Shown here: piece after piece, positions 1 to 8,047 of the stretch | Numbering within the stretch: position 1 is the first letter of the stretch | How the letters are laid out: each line of letters begins with the position of its first letter | NCBI GenBank assembly: GCA_026988315.1 | Contig: JALSLJ010000094.1 | Coordinates: 1 to 35,915 of the forward strand | Direction: 5' to 3' | Length of the DNA: 35,915 nt | DNA from: Sulfurimonas sp. | Lineage (GTDB): Bacteria > Campylobacterota > Campylobacteria > Campylobacterales > Sulfurimonadaceae | Program-made: the position numbers and the translations under genes | Notes under the pieces: generated by a model | What the model saw: the letters and a program-made list of their open reading frames with translations, nothing else | What the model was told of the DNA's origin: nothing | Databases searched by the model: none

Positions 1-31
1 GATGAAAGATTATATATAAAAAGGATTTGTT

Positions 32-1405
32 ATGGGTATTAGTTCACTTGGTGTCGGTTCCGGTATTTTAACTCAAGATGTATTAGACCAATTGCGTGAA
101 GCAGATGAAGCGAAGTTTGTTACTCCCTCAGAACTAGCGATTGCTAACGAAGAGGATAAAAAAACAGCACTTGCACAGCTAGATGCAACAATGACAAACT
201 TAACAGACAGCATCAGTGAACTTGCTAGTCCTCTGCTGTATGATGAGAGAACTACTGATGTTACTGGAACATCTGTTGAAGTAAGTGCCCTCGCGAACAC
301 AGATACTCAAGATTTTACTCTCGATGTAGTAAATCTTGCAACAAAGCAGATAGAACAGTCAGGTGCATTTACTTCAAGTACGGAGCTTATTGCTAGTGGT
401 GCTGGAAGCATGAACTTAAATATTGATGGGCTAGATTTTAGTATTGATTATGATGCGACAACAACATTGACAGATTTAAAAAATAGTATTAACGATATAG
501 CTGGAGACAAGGTGGATGCCACTATTGTTCAAATAAGCAGTGGCGAATTTCGTCTGTTTTTAAGTTCAGTTGATACTGGAACAACACAAAACATCACCAT
601 GACTGATACAACAGGAAATTTACTAGATACTCGTCTAACAACTGATTTTGATGCTCCTGCTATTCAAAGTGGAGTAGATGCAAACTTCACCTTTAATGGT
701 CAAGCAATCACTCGTACAAGCAATCTTGTTGATGATCTGATTGTGGGATTGGAGATCACTTTAAAAGAGGTTGGAAGTTCTGATGTTAGTGTATCTCAAA
801 ATAGAGAAAATATTTTAAGCAGATTAGATAGTTTTGTTGAAAAATATAATGCGGCAATGACAGAACTTGATAAAATGACAAAACCGAGTGTTGATAGCGC
901 TGATAGAGGAATATTCTCTAGTGACAGTAGTATCAAAAGTATGAAAACTATGATTAGAGATAGTATTGACAGTATCGGAGGTGGTGTAGGTACTCTATTT
1001 GATTATGGTTTTGATATTGATAAGGATGGTGTGCTTTCTATAGATAAAGATATTTTCAATACTAAGCTTGATGAAAATCCAACAAATGTAGAGGCTTTTT
1101 TCTCAGGGGGGACATTTACAAATGCTGATGGAACAACAACCCAAGTAGATGGTGCATTTAATGAATACTCTGTAAGTATTGAATCTTATACTAAATACAA
1201 TGGAACACTCGACCAACTTAAAACATATTTTACAGAAAACATTAGTTCACTTGAAGACAGAAAAGAGCTTGCTATAGAAAGATTAGATGACAAATACGAA
1301 ATTTTAGCAAAACAATATGCAGCATATGACCTAGTGATAAACAAATATAATCAAGCATCATCAATGTTTACAGAAATGGCAAATGCATCTGCAGATAACA
1401 ACTAA
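32..1405 (+). CDS. fliD: Flagellar hook-associated protein 2 (filament cap)
   Basis: FliD forms the pentameric cap at the tip of the growing flagellum and helps flagellin subunits fold into the filament. The 457-residue protein opens with the typical MGISSLGVGSG start. N-terminal and C-terminal heptad-rich helices (about residues 30-70 and 385-450) flank a Ser/Thr/Asp-rich beta region, as expected for the D0/D1 arms and D2-D3 domains. It has no cysteine, which is common in secreted flagellar axial proteins. An AAGGA ribosome binding site lies at 21-25. fliS follows 78 bases downstream, the usual fliD-fliS order. The length is shorter than the roughly 640 residues of Campylobacter FliD, so the variable D2/D3 part is probably small. 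Identification is by sequence character and context. Confidence 0.93.
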   Translation: MGISSLGVGSGILTQDVLDQLREADEAKFVTPSELAIANEEDKKTALAQLDATMTNLTDSISELASPLLYDERTTDVTGTSVEVSALANTDTQDFTLDVVNLATKQIEQSGAFTSSTELIASGAGSMNLNIDGLDFSIDYDATTTLTDLKNSINDIAGDKVDATIVQISSGEFRLFLSSVDTGTTQNITMTDTTGNLLDTRLTTDFDAPAIQSGVDANFTFNGQAITRTSNLVDDLIVGLEITLKEVGSSDVSVSQNRENILSRLDSFVEKYNAAMTELDKMTKPSVDSADRGIFSSDSSIKSMKTMIRDSIDSIGGGVGTLFDYGFDIDKDGVLSIDKDIFNTKLDENPTNVEAFFSGGTFTNADGTTTQVDGAFNEYSVSIESYTKYNGTLDQLKTYFTENISSLEDRKELAIERLDDKYEILAKQYAAYDLVINKYNQASSMFTEMANASADNN

Positions 1406-1483
1406 AAAACTAAAGAAAATCTGTAATGAGCCGATATACTTATCATGAATAATTCAAACAATGATGATACAAAAGGACTTAAA

Positions 1484-1858
1484 ATGTACGGTAATTTAGC
1501 TCATAATATTTATGCTCAAAACAACATAGGAGTTGAGTCTCCTGCCAAACTTATAGAGATGCTTTATGAGGGTGTTTTACGCTTTAACGCTCAAGCAAAA
1601 AAAGCGATTAAAGATGGTGATGTTGAAAAAAGAGTGTACTGGATAAACCGCTCAACTGCCATTGTTACAGAACTCATAACTATTTTAGATATATCTCAAG
1701 GTCAAATTTCTGAATATTTAGACGGTCTTTACAACTATCAAATCCAGCTTTTAACTTCTGCTGGTGTTGAGAATAATCCTGCAAAACTGGATGAAGTTAC
1801 CAATGTTTTTAAAGGTCTTTTAGAGGCATGGAGAGAAACAGCACATGTGGCTTACTAA
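1484..1858 (+). CDS. fliS: Flagellin export chaperone FliS
   Basis: FliS binds the C-terminus of newly made flagellin in the cytoplasm and stops it polymerising before export. The start was set at 1484 because the protein then begins MYGNLAHNIYAQNNI, matching the family's MYxN...Y..N opening. AAAAGGA at 1471-1477 sits six bases before this ATG, while an in-frame ATG at 1445 lacks such a site and adds 13 unlikely residues. The protein is 124 residues, all predicted helical, with the typical PAKLIEMLYEG motif in helix 1. It lies directly after fliD. The last codons overlap the next gene by 14 bases, suggesting coupled translation. Confidence 0.92.
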   Translation: MYGNLAHNIYAQNNIGVESPAKLIEMLYEGVLRFNAQAKKAIKDGDVEKRVYWINRSTAIVTELITILDISQGQISEYLDGLYNYQIQLLTSAGVENNPAKLDEVTNVFKGLLEAWRETAHVAY

Positions 1859-2099
1859 GCTAAAGATTGCCATCATTGAAAAAAACACAGATGCTTTATC
1901 TGAACTAGTAAGTGATATACCTAAACTTACAGATAAAAAAGATATAGAAGAAGCTCTTTATCTATCAAGAGAGGCTTTAGAGCTACTCTACACTCTCAAA
2001 GATGAAACAGCTTTAAACATGTCAAAAATTAAAAAAAACCTCTCTTTTTTACGCTCAACAGAAGTGCAAACATCAACCAAACTCGATATTAAACTCTAA
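1845..2099 (+). CDS. Small helical protein in the FliT position
   Basis: This 84-residue protein is rich in Lys, Leu and Glu and looks wholly helical, with no cysteine, signal peptide or membrane segment. It begins inside the last codons of fliS (overlap 1845-1858), with GGAGA about ten bases before the ATG, so it is probably translated by coupling. Many bacteria carry a small FliT chaperone for the FliD cap protein directly after fliS, and size and position here fit that role. No convincing FliT sequence signature is visible, so a FliT-like function is inference from context only. Its stop codon abuts the stop of the convergent gene at 2100. Confidence 0.75.
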   Translation: MWLTKLKIAIIEKNTDALSELVSDIPKLTDKKDIEEALYLSREALELLYTLKDETALNMSKIKKNLSFLRSTEVQTSTKLDIKL

Positions 2100-2789
2100 T
2101 TACTTTTTTTTTATTCCAAAATTTAAACTTCTTATGGTGTATTCACTCACCACAGCACCCTTTCTCATGGATAAAATATGCCCTATTGCATCAGCAATAT
2201 CACTACTCAAAAGTTTTTCATCATCTTTTTGACTTGTTGTAAATCTCAGTTCATCATAAAAAGAACTCTCTGTCATATCTGGATTGATATTTGTAATACT
2301 TAGTCCACTCTTTCTAGTCTCTTCAAAAAGCGAATCGCCAAAAGCTTTTAAACCTGCTTTTGTAGCACTATAAACTCCAGCAAACTTAGCGGCTCTTAGT
2401 GCTTCTATGGAATTTATATTGATGAGATAGCCATCACTAGCTTTAAGAGTTCTAAGCAAAGCGTTACTTAAAAGCATAGGTGCGGTTAAATTTACAAAAA
2501 TCATATCTGTTATAGTCTTTGCACTCAACTCTTCATGTGGTTCAAACCGTCCAAAACCAGCACAATTTACTAAGATATGAATTTTCTTTTTTCTAAGTAT
2601 TTCACATAGATGTATAGTAGCATTTTCATCACATAAATCTATCTGTAGTGGAGTAAATTTTTCACTCTTAAAACAGTTTTTTGATATGGTTCTACTTACA
2701 CCAATCACCTCATAACCTAAACTAAGAAGCCTCTTAGTTATCCCTTTCCCTATCCCGCTACTAGCACCAGTTACAACTGCTATTTTCAT
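2100..2789 (-). CDS. Short-chain dehydrogenase/reductase (SDR)
   Basis: This is a 229-residue classical SDR, an NAD(P)-dependent oxidoreductase of the cytoplasm. The cofactor-binding TGASSGIG motif is at residues 8-15 and the NCAG structural motif is present. The catalytic Ser lies in NINSIEA, followed by YSATK (Tyr-x3-Lys). An Arg in the GVSR segment after the second strand hints at NADP preference. The substrate cannot be told. The start overlaps the stop of the upstream nucleosidase-like gene by four bases (2786-2789), so the two are probably one transcript. The stop abuts the convergent FliT-position gene, with no clear terminator between them. Confidence 0.88.
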   Translation of the reverse strand: MKIAVVTGASSGIGKGITKRLLSLGYEVIGVSRTISKNCFKSEKFTPLQIDLCDENATIHLCEILRKKKIHILVNCAGFGRFEPHEELSAKTITDMIFVNLTAPMLLSNALLRTLKASDGYLININSIEALRAAKFAGVYSATKAGLKAFGDSLFEETRKSGLSITNINPDMTESSFYDELRFTTSQKDDEKLLSSDIADAIGHILSMRKGAVVSEYTIRSLNFGIKKK

Positions 2790-3328
2790 CTGTTAATTAT
2801 CCTATTGATGGCATCTAAATTTTTAAATATAAGTTGTTTCGTTTTTTCTTTAGTAACCTCACTTGGCTCAAAATGATCAGAAACCACTTTAAGAATATGT
2901 ATTTTTTTTAACGCTCCATGATGAAAAAAAGCCTTATAAAAACCGTATGATTCCATATCTACTATCTCATGCTTGTCACTGCTTGCCTCTTCATCAAGAC
3001 ATCTTAGATTGTTTTTTATTTTTTCATCTACCTCTACATACTCTTCGCCATAGGAGATTGAGCCTATCTCTATAAGTTCACCCACCCTATACTCCACACA
3101 AGCCCCACAGATACCAATATTTAAAAAACTATCAGTAGCAACAATATCAAATCTATCTAAAATATATTTTGTAGCCTTATATGAATTATCTACACCTAAG
3201 CCACTAATAATTAGGCAAATCTCTTCATTTACAAAAAAAGTTACATCATCTAGTTTTATTTTTCTTAATTTATACATATCTACAAAAGCTTGGGCCTCTG
3301 GCTTTAATGCAGTCACTATATACAACAT
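2786..3328 (-). CDS. Nucleoside phosphorylase / nucleosidase family protein
   Basis: This 180-residue protein resembles the nucleoside phosphorylase superfamily that includes methylthioadenosine/S-adenosylhomocysteine nucleosidase and futalosine hydrolase. Visible family features are the start LYIVTALKPEAQAF, the GICGAC loop after a beta strand, the VDMESYGFYKA segment (nucleoside-binding Met-Glu), and LKVVSDH, where the Asp normally acts on the purine base. At 180 residues it is clearly shorter than the usual 230, with the middle reduced, so the exact reaction is uncertain. It is the first gene of a two-gene unit with the SDR protein. The upstream region to 3437 is shared with the divergent Hpt gene. 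Confidence 0.72.
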   Translation of the reverse strand: MLYIVTALKPEAQAFVDMYKLRKIKLDDVTFFVNEEICLIISGLGVDNSYKATKYILDRFDIVATDSFLNIGICGACVEYRVGELIEIGSISYGEEYVEVDEKIKNNLRCLDEEASSDKHEIVDMESYGFYKAFFHHGALKKIHILKVVSDHFEPSEVTKEKTKQLIFKNLDAINRIINR

Positions 3329-3362
3329 TCAACACACCTCTTTTTGTAATAAAAATGTTACA

Positions 3363-3382
3363 TTTATCTATCTTTATCTATC
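3363..3382 (+). repeat. Tandem 10-base direct repeat between divergent genes
   Basis: TTTATCTATC occurs twice head to tail at 3363-3372 and 3373-3382, followed by a partial third copy (CTTAT). It lies in the 109-base gap between the divergent nucleosidase-like and Hpt genes, so it could be an operator or simply AT-rich slippage sequence. The repeat is directly visible, but a regulatory role is a guess. Confidence 0.55.
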
Positions 3383-3437
3383 CTTATGCTACTCTTTTAA
3401 AACTATTAAAAATTATACACAAAAAAGGAGCTTTTAT

Positions 3438-3776
3438 ATGCCCATTTTAAACCCAAACTACTCTAATTTAAATCATGATGAGATGGCATCAGCAATTGGT
3501 TTAAAAGTGAAACATATACCAATGTTGATAGGAAGCTTTTTAGAAGAATCAGAATTAATTATGAATAATTTAGAAGAAGCGATACAAAAAAAAGATTTTT
3601 CTCAAATAAAATCACATGCACACTCCATCAAGGGGAGCGCTGGAAATTTAAAATTTGATGCTATTTATGAGATGGCAAAAGAGATTGAGCTATCAGCAGC
3701 TACAGAAGATAACAGTTTTGATTATAAAACTTATTTTGAGGCAATAAAAACAGCTATTACAACAATTCCAAGCTAA
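3438..3776 (+). CDS. Stand-alone Hpt (histidine phosphotransfer) protein
   Basis: This 112-residue cytoplasmic protein is a single histidine phosphotransfer domain, a shuttle in multistep phosphorelays. The phospho-accepting His is His62 in the HSIKGSAGNL motif, the hallmark of the family (HxxKGxxxxLG type). The rest is predicted to form a four-helix bundle. A strong AAGGAG ribosome binding site precedes the ATG. No hybrid kinase or response regulator lies in the window, so its partners are encoded elsewhere. It is transcribed alone, upstream of the SRP RNA promoter. Confidence 0.9.
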   Translation: MPILNPNYSNLNHDEMASAIGLKVKHIPMLIGSFLEESELIMNNLEEAIQKKDFSQIKSHAHSIKGSAGNLKFDAIYEMAKEIELSAATEDNSFDYKTYFEAIKTAITTIPS

Positions 3777-3781
3777 AAACT

Positions 3782-3809
3782 TTGTAATTTTAGCTTTTTT
3801 AGCTATAAT
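3782..3809 (+). promoter_or_regulatory. Promoter of the SRP RNA gene
   Basis: TTGTAA at 3782-3787 and a perfect TATAAT at 3804-3809 are separated by 16 bases. The distance to the predicted 5' end of the SRP RNA (about 3816) is seven bases, as expected for a housekeeping promoter. Confidence 0.75.
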
Positions 3810-3815
3810 TCCACC

Positions 3816-3921
3816 GCTTCCCTTTAGACCTGTGCAATGATACTTTAAGACAATGTGTCAGGGTAGGAATACAGCAGCACACCTTATTGTATTATGTGCC
3901 GCAGGTATCTGGAGGGGAGTC
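3816..3921 (+). ncRNA. ffs: 4.5S signal recognition particle RNA (small bacterial type)
   Basis: This is the RNA part of the signal recognition particle, which binds Ffh and targets membrane proteins. Domain IV is directly visible: a 3-bp helix (3863-3865 with 3870-3872) closed by the GGAA tetraloop at 3866-3869, flanked by the CAGG (3859-3862) and AGCA (3873-3876) internal-loop strands that bind Ffh. Outer helices pair 3854-3858 with 3877-3881, 3837-3843 with 3889-3895, 3829-3832 with 3902-3905 and 3817-3825 with 3911-3919. A T run at 3922-3926 after the closing helix can act as terminator. The length of about 106 nt fits. The 3' end overlaps, on the opposite strand, the end of the diguanylate cyclase gene. 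Confidence 0.93.
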
Positions 3922-5157
3922 TTTTTCCTCAAACTTATTTTGAAAAACTTTTACGCAATTTTTTCCAGATTCCTTTGCCATATATAGTGCCTTATCAGAT
4001 TCTTCAATCACTGTATTTACATTATCCTTTGTTGTGCCAAAACTCATCCCTATTGATATGGTTATATTTTGTTTCTTACATTCAAAAACCATCTCTTGTA
4101 TAGATGCTCTTATCTGATGCGCTTTCTCAAGAGCATCTTGATGAGAGATGTCGATAAAAATAACAATAAACTCTTCCCCTCCATAGCGACAAAGTGTGTC
4201 TTTTGGTCTTATTAAAGATTTTAATTTCGTAGCTATTTTTCTTAAAACACAATCACCTTCAGCATGCCCAAAAGAATCATTAATTGATTTAAAATCATCT
4301 ATATCTACAAAAGCGATGGCATAGTTACTATCTTCTTTGCGTAAAGCTGTAAACTTTCCTGTAAATTTTTTTAAGTAGTGACGATTATACAAGCCCGTTA
4401 GTCCATCAGTATATGCATATGCGGAGGCTTTGTTCCCAATATTTTGAATCTCTTTTTTTGTCGTCATGTACAAAACCAACAAAACAAGCATAATAGAAAT
4501 TATAGAGAGCACTATCTCTTTTACAATAAAACTATAAAGTTTCTCAAAGCTTTTTGTATCTGGAATTTTTACGCTAACTATCCCTCTTAAATCTCCCTCT
4601 TTATATCCATAAGCTTTGTCATAAAGTTTTGCTATTATTGGTAAAACAGCTTCTTTTTTTCCATGACAGGCTAAGCAGTGTGATTTTATATATATGGGAT
4701 ATGCGTATTGGTATAGTTGTTTGCCATCTTCAGTGTATTGGGAAAAGTACTCTTTTGCTTCACTATTATCACTAAAATATTTTATCGCTTGCATCTCATA
4801 GATGTCGGCTTGGTTGTTTGGATTTCTTGGCTTGTCTGAAACACTATTTATATAAAAACCATCTTTATTTTTCAAAATAAATTTTTCAGATATCTTAGAA
4901 CTGACATGAGCTGGTAAAAACTTTAAAGTGTTCTCATTTATCTCCACCCCCTCTTGTAAAAACTGCTCTTGATAAGCAGTTCTCATAGAAACGAAATAAT
5001 CTTTTAAAACCCTAGCTTCTTTTTTTGTTTCTTCGCGCATAGAGTTTTTCATATCGTAATGTAAAAAAATCACTCTAATAATTGAGAGAGCAACTAAAAA
5101 TATCAAACTTACAAGAAGAATTTTAGAAAGTGAATATTTTGAATTTTCTTGGTTCAA
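3892..5157 (-). CDS. Membrane diguanylate cyclase with periplasmic heme-c sensor domain
   Basis: The 421-residue protein probably makes cyclic di-GMP in response to a redox or gas signal. It has a membrane segment at about 12-32, a periplasmic domain with one c-type heme site CLACH (Cys161, Cys164, His165) of the Tll0287-like/DUF3365 type, a second membrane segment at about 211-231, and a C-terminal GGDEF domain. The active site is RYGGEEF (GGEEF 326-330), and RPKD at 317-320 is an intact inhibitory I-site. The start codon is TTG at 5157, overlapping the stop of the AraC gene as TTGA with AAAGG upstream, so translation is coupled. The last ten codons lie antisense to the 3' end of the SRP RNA. 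Confidence 0.9.
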   Translation of the reverse strand: MNQENSKYSLSKILLVSLIFLVALSIIRVIFLHYDMKNSMREETKKEARVLKDYFVSMRTAYQEQFLQEGVEINENTLKFLPAHVSSKISEKFILKNKDGFYINSVSDKPRNPNNQADIYEMQAIKYFSDNSEAKEYFSQYTEDGKQLYQYAYPIYIKSHCLACHGKKEAVLPIIAKLYDKAYGYKEGDLRGIVSVKIPDTKSFEKLYSFIVKEIVLSIISIMLVLLVLYMTTKKEIQNIGNKASAYAYTDGLTGLYNRHYLKKFTGKFTALRKEDSNYAIAFVDIDDFKSINDSFGHAEGDCVLRKIATKLKSLIRPKDTLCRYGGEEFIVIFIDISHQDALEKAHQIRASIQEMVFECKKQNITISIGMSFGTTKDNVNTVIEESDKALYMAKESGKNCVKVFQNKFEEKDSPPDTCGT

Positions 5158-6014
5158 TCCTCAAACCTTTGTGCCCCAACTTGTTTTGCCTGATATATCA
5201 GTATTTTTTTGCTTTTTACATCATCTACAGTTTCACTCGGGGTCAAACCAATAAATTTTTTAAACACAGCATTCATGTGGGAACTATCACTATAGTGGTA
5301 CGGAAGCTCTTTAAATGTACAATCATCATTAACATAGGAGAGAAGAGTTTTACAGAATTTTCCTACAAAGATAAACTTTTTAGGTGTTAGACCAACAATC
5401 TTTTTAAATTGTCTCTCCATGGTGCTTCTGCTACAATTAAACTCGCGGAGTAAGTTCTCTACGCTAACATCATAATGGTACTCATCAGATATTTTTCTAA
5501 TCACATCTTCAATGCATAAATGCTCATTCTCATGCGATAAATAAAGAGATTTTAAAGAGTCATTGAGATAACTAATCTCTTCTTCTATGGTGTTGTGCTT
5601 GTATAAATCACTAAAATATTTTGTTTTTATCTCTTTGCTTAGCTTGAGATAATGAATATTATCACTCAAAAAATCTGTTTTGAAAAGTTTATAAAATCCA
5701 AGGGGCAATAGTTCAACCGCGATGATTGGAAAGTTTTGAGTCTTTAGATTGTTTTTTGGATCCAAAATCACTCTTTTTACTCTATGTGTTTTTTTAGTAA
5801 TACAATAGCCAGGGTAAATCTTAATAAAATTATCGTTATTTTGTGAGTGAAAAAATCCCTTTATCCCTCTGTTAAAGAGAATAAAATTCCCTCCATTTGG
5901 TATAAATAGCATTTTATCTATGTTATCAAACGAATCGATTACAACTATTTGTCTGACAATATGCTCCAGCTCTTGAGAAGGAGGATAAACATTATATACC
6001 ATTACTTGTACCAT
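5154..6014 (-). CDS. AraC-family transcriptional regulator
   Basis: This 286-residue protein has a C-terminal AraC-type double helix-turn-helix at about residues 170-275. The second half ends in the family signature, seen here as HYSDSSHMNAVFKKFIGLTPSE. The first helix-turn-helix contains NLLREFNCSRSTMERQFKK followed by GLTPKKF. The N-terminal 150 residues are the ligand or partner domain and show no motif I can name. The coding region overlaps the heme-c diguanylate cyclase by four bases, so both are made from one transcript and may respond to the same cue. ATGs at 6014 and 6002 are both possible starts, and neither has a strong ribosome binding site. Confidence 0.88.
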   Translation of the reverse strand: MVQVMVYNVYPPSQELEHIVRQIVVIDSFDNIDKMLFIPNGGNFILFNRGIKGFFHSQNNDNFIKIYPGYCITKKTHRVKRVILDPKNNLKTQNFPIIAVELLPLGFYKLFKTDFLSDNIHYLKLSKEIKTKYFSDLYKHNTIEEEISYLNDSLKSLYLSHENEHLCIEDVIRKISDEYHYDVSVENLLREFNCSRSTMERQFKKIVGLTPKKFIFVGKFCKTLLSYVNDDCTFKELPYHYSDSSHMNAVFKKFIGLTPSETVDDVKSKKILIYQAKQVGAQRFED

Positions 6015-6112
6015 TGTATTTTTTATTTTGTAAATTGTATCTGAAAAAATATCTTTACTACTTGTATTAAACCGTCATTCATTGCATTTCACTCTAAATT
6101 CAAATCTTAAAT

Positions 6113-6120
6113 GGTATAAT
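6113..6120 (+). promoter_or_regulatory. Extended -10 promoter for leuC-mobA
   Basis: TATAAT at 6115-6120 preceded by TGG gives the extended -10 form TGnTATAAT. No good -35 box is present, which is common in this phylum. The predicted start is near 6127, leaving a short leader with AAAGG before the leuC ATG. Confidence 0.6.
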
Positions 6121-6151
6121 CGCGAAATTATTATTTTTACAAAGGTTCATT

Positions 6152-7411
6152 ATGGCTCAAACTATAACTGAAAAAATATTTTCCGAGCATGTTGGCAAGG
6201 CAGTTTTTGCTGGTGAAATTATCCGCTCAAACATCGACATGGTTATCGGGAATGACATCACTACGCCTATATCTATAAAGGCATTTGAAGATAGCGGTGC
6301 AGAGTCTTTAGCAAATCCAGACGGTTTTTCTATAGTACTTGATCACTTTATCCCTGCTAAAGATATTGCATCAGCTAATCAAGCAAGAATCAGCCGTGAT
6401 TTTGCAAAAAAACATAAGTTAAAAAACTTTTTTGATGAAAAAGATATGGGGATTGAGCACGCTCTTTTACCTGAAAAAGGTCTCGTAGTTCCCGGTGATG
6501 TTATCATCGGTGCAGACTCACATACCTGTACCCATGGTGCATTAGGAGCGTTCTCGACTGGTATGGGTTCCACCGACTTAGCATTTGCAATGATTAGTGG
6601 AGGGAACTGGTTTAAAGTGCCTGAATCAATCAAGGTAAATCTTAGTGGAAAACCAGGACTGCATACAACTGGAAAAGATATTATCTTAGAAATCATCCGC
6701 CTTATTGGTGTCGATGGTGCACTTTACAGAACTTTAGAGTTTACAGGAAGTACAATTAAACACCTCTCTATGGATGATAGATTTTCTATGTGTAACATGG
6801 CGATTGAAGCTGGTGCAAAGAGTGGAATTGTTGCATACGACGAGATTACAAAAGAGTTCTTGTCTGACAAAGATTTAGCTCGTGAGCCTAAAATTCACTA
6901 TTCAGATGCAGATGCAGAGTATTGCATGACCTTAGATATAGATGTCGCAAGTCTTGAACCTGTAATCGCTTACCCTTTCTTGCCATCAAACGGGCATAGC
7001 ATCACTCAAGCTGTAAGTGATAAAATCAAAATAGACCAAGCTTTCATCGGAAGTTGTACAAATGGCCGTTTAGGTGATTTAAAAACTGCTGCCGAGATAC
7101 TCAAGGGTAAAAGAGTTCATGAAGATGTTCGTTTAATTGTGACACCTGGAACTCAAAAAATCTTACAAGAAGCGTATAAACTTGGCTATATGGATATCAT
7201 CATAGATGCAGGAGGAGTTGTTTCAAACCCTACTTGCGGAGCGTGTCTTGGTGGATATATGGGAATCCTTGGAGATGGTGAAGTAGCAGTCTCAACTACG
7301 AACCGTAATTTTGTTGGTCGCATGGGTTCACGCAGTTCTAAAGTATATTTAGCAAACTCTGCCGTTGCTGCAATTTCTGCTATAACTGGTTATATAACAG
7401 ACCCTAGGTAG
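6152..7411 (+). CDS. leuC: 3-isopropylmalate dehydratase large subunit
   Basis: LeuC with LeuD isomerises 2-isopropylmalate to 3-isopropylmalate in leucine synthesis, using a 4Fe-4S cluster of the aconitase type. At 419 residues it is the short archaeal-type LeuC/HacA class. The cluster ligands are visible as Cys302 in GSCTNG and Cys362 and Cys365 in [10 protein letters not shown]. Other aconitase motifs are [22 protein letters not shown] and [13 protein letters not shown] precedes the ATG. leuD is not next to it; instead mobA follows after two bases. Homoaconitase-type activity is possible for this subfamily but less likely in this kind of organism. Confidence 0.93.
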   Translation: MAQTITEKIFSEHVGKAVFAGEIIRSNIDMVIGNDITTPISIKAFEDSGAESLANPDGFSIVLDHFIPAKDIASANQARISRDFAKKHKLKNFFDEKDMGIEHALLPEKGLVVPGDVIIGADSHTCTHGALGAFSTGMGSTDLAFAMISGGNWFKVPESIKVNLSGKPGLHTTGKDIILEIIRLIGVDGALYRTLEFTGSTIKHLSMDDRFSMCNMAIEAGAKSGIVAYDEITKEFLSDKDLAREPKIHYSDADAEYCMTLDIDVASLEPVIAYPFLPSNGHSITQAVSDKIKIDQAFIGSCTNGRLGDLKTAAEILKGKRVHEDVRLIVTPGTQKILQEAYKLGYMDIIIDAGGVVSNPTCGACLGGYMGILGDGEVAVSTTNRNFVGRMGSRSSKVYLANSAVAAISAITGYITDPR

Positions 7412-7413
7412 TT

Positions 7414-8007
7414 ATGTTTGACATCCCTTGCATCATCTTTGCAGGTGGCAAAAGTTCTCGAATGGGAGAGGATAAATCTCTTCTCCCTTTTGGAGGGTTT
7501 AGCACACTCACAGAGTTTCAACTCTATCGCCTTAGCAAAATTTTCAAAACTGTTTATATCTCATGTAAAGACAAAAAAAAGTTTGATTTTCAAGCAAATT
7601 ATATAGAAGATATAAAAACTAATTCTGTTTATGCTCCTACTGCTGGATTTCTTGCTATTTATAAAGGGTTGCAAGCAGATTCTTTCTTTGCCCTGAGTGT
7701 TGATGCTCCATTTGTAGGTGAAGCAGAGATAGCAAAAATTCTAGAAGCTGACTCTACAAACATAGACGCAACTATTGCAAAAACAGCATTTGGGATGCAA
7801 CCAATGTGTGGCATCTATCACCGCTCACTAGAAAATGATTTTATGAAGATGTTCAAAGAGAATAACCACAAACTCGGTTTTTTACTTAAAAATTCTAAGA
7901 CTAACTTTATCTACTTTGATGAAGAAGAACCATTCTTAAACCTCAACCACTCTTATGAATACCAAGCAGCCTTACACTTAATTAAATTAAAAGAAAATAA
8001 TTGTTAG
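7414..8007 (+). CDS. mobA: Molybdenum cofactor guanylyltransferase MobA
   Basis: MobA adds GMP from GTP to molybdopterin, giving the guanine dinucleotide cofactor used by DMSO-reductase-family enzymes. The nucleotide-binding start [20 protein letters not shown] matches the family signature (GGxSxRMGxDK). SVDAPFV corresponds to the metal-binding DxP segment, and [10 protein letters not shown] to the conserved QP-hGhY motif. The length of 197 residues is normal. It begins two bases after the leuC stop, so it is probably co-transcribed with leuC. Its product would be needed by the molybdoenzyme encoded at 17998-20898. Confidence 0.93.
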   Translation: MFDIPCIIFAGGKSSRMGEDKSLLPFGGFSTLTEFQLYRLSKIFKTVYISCKDKKKFDFQANYIEDIKTNSVYAPTAGFLAIYKGLQADSFFALSVDAPFVGEAEIAKILEADSTNIDATIAKTAFGMQPMCGIYHRSLENDFMKMFKENNHKLGFLLKNSKTNFIYFDEEEPFLNLNHSYEYQAALHLIKLKENNC

Positions 8008-8019
8008 AATATAAGGCAT

Positions 8020-8025
8020 TATAAT
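8020..8025 (+). promoter_or_regulatory. Candidate -10 box before the binding lipoprotein
   Basis: A TATAAT sits 22 bases before the ATG at 8048. There is no good -35 at standard spacing (TTGTTA at 8001-8006 is only 13 bases away). This suggests that the lipoprotein and GGDEF-EAL gene have their own promoter in addition to read-through from mobA. Confidence 0.45.
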
Positions 8026-8047
8026 ATTAATACAAAAGAGGCTAGTG

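Noticed and set aside
5130-5390. 86-residue plus-strand frame over the AraC gene
   Set aside because: It is antisense to the AraC helix-turn-helix region, has low-complexity hydrophobic composition and no ribosome binding site.
6379-6696. 105-residue minus-strand frame inside leuC
   Set aside because: It is wholly antisense to a well-supported leuC gene with no start signal.
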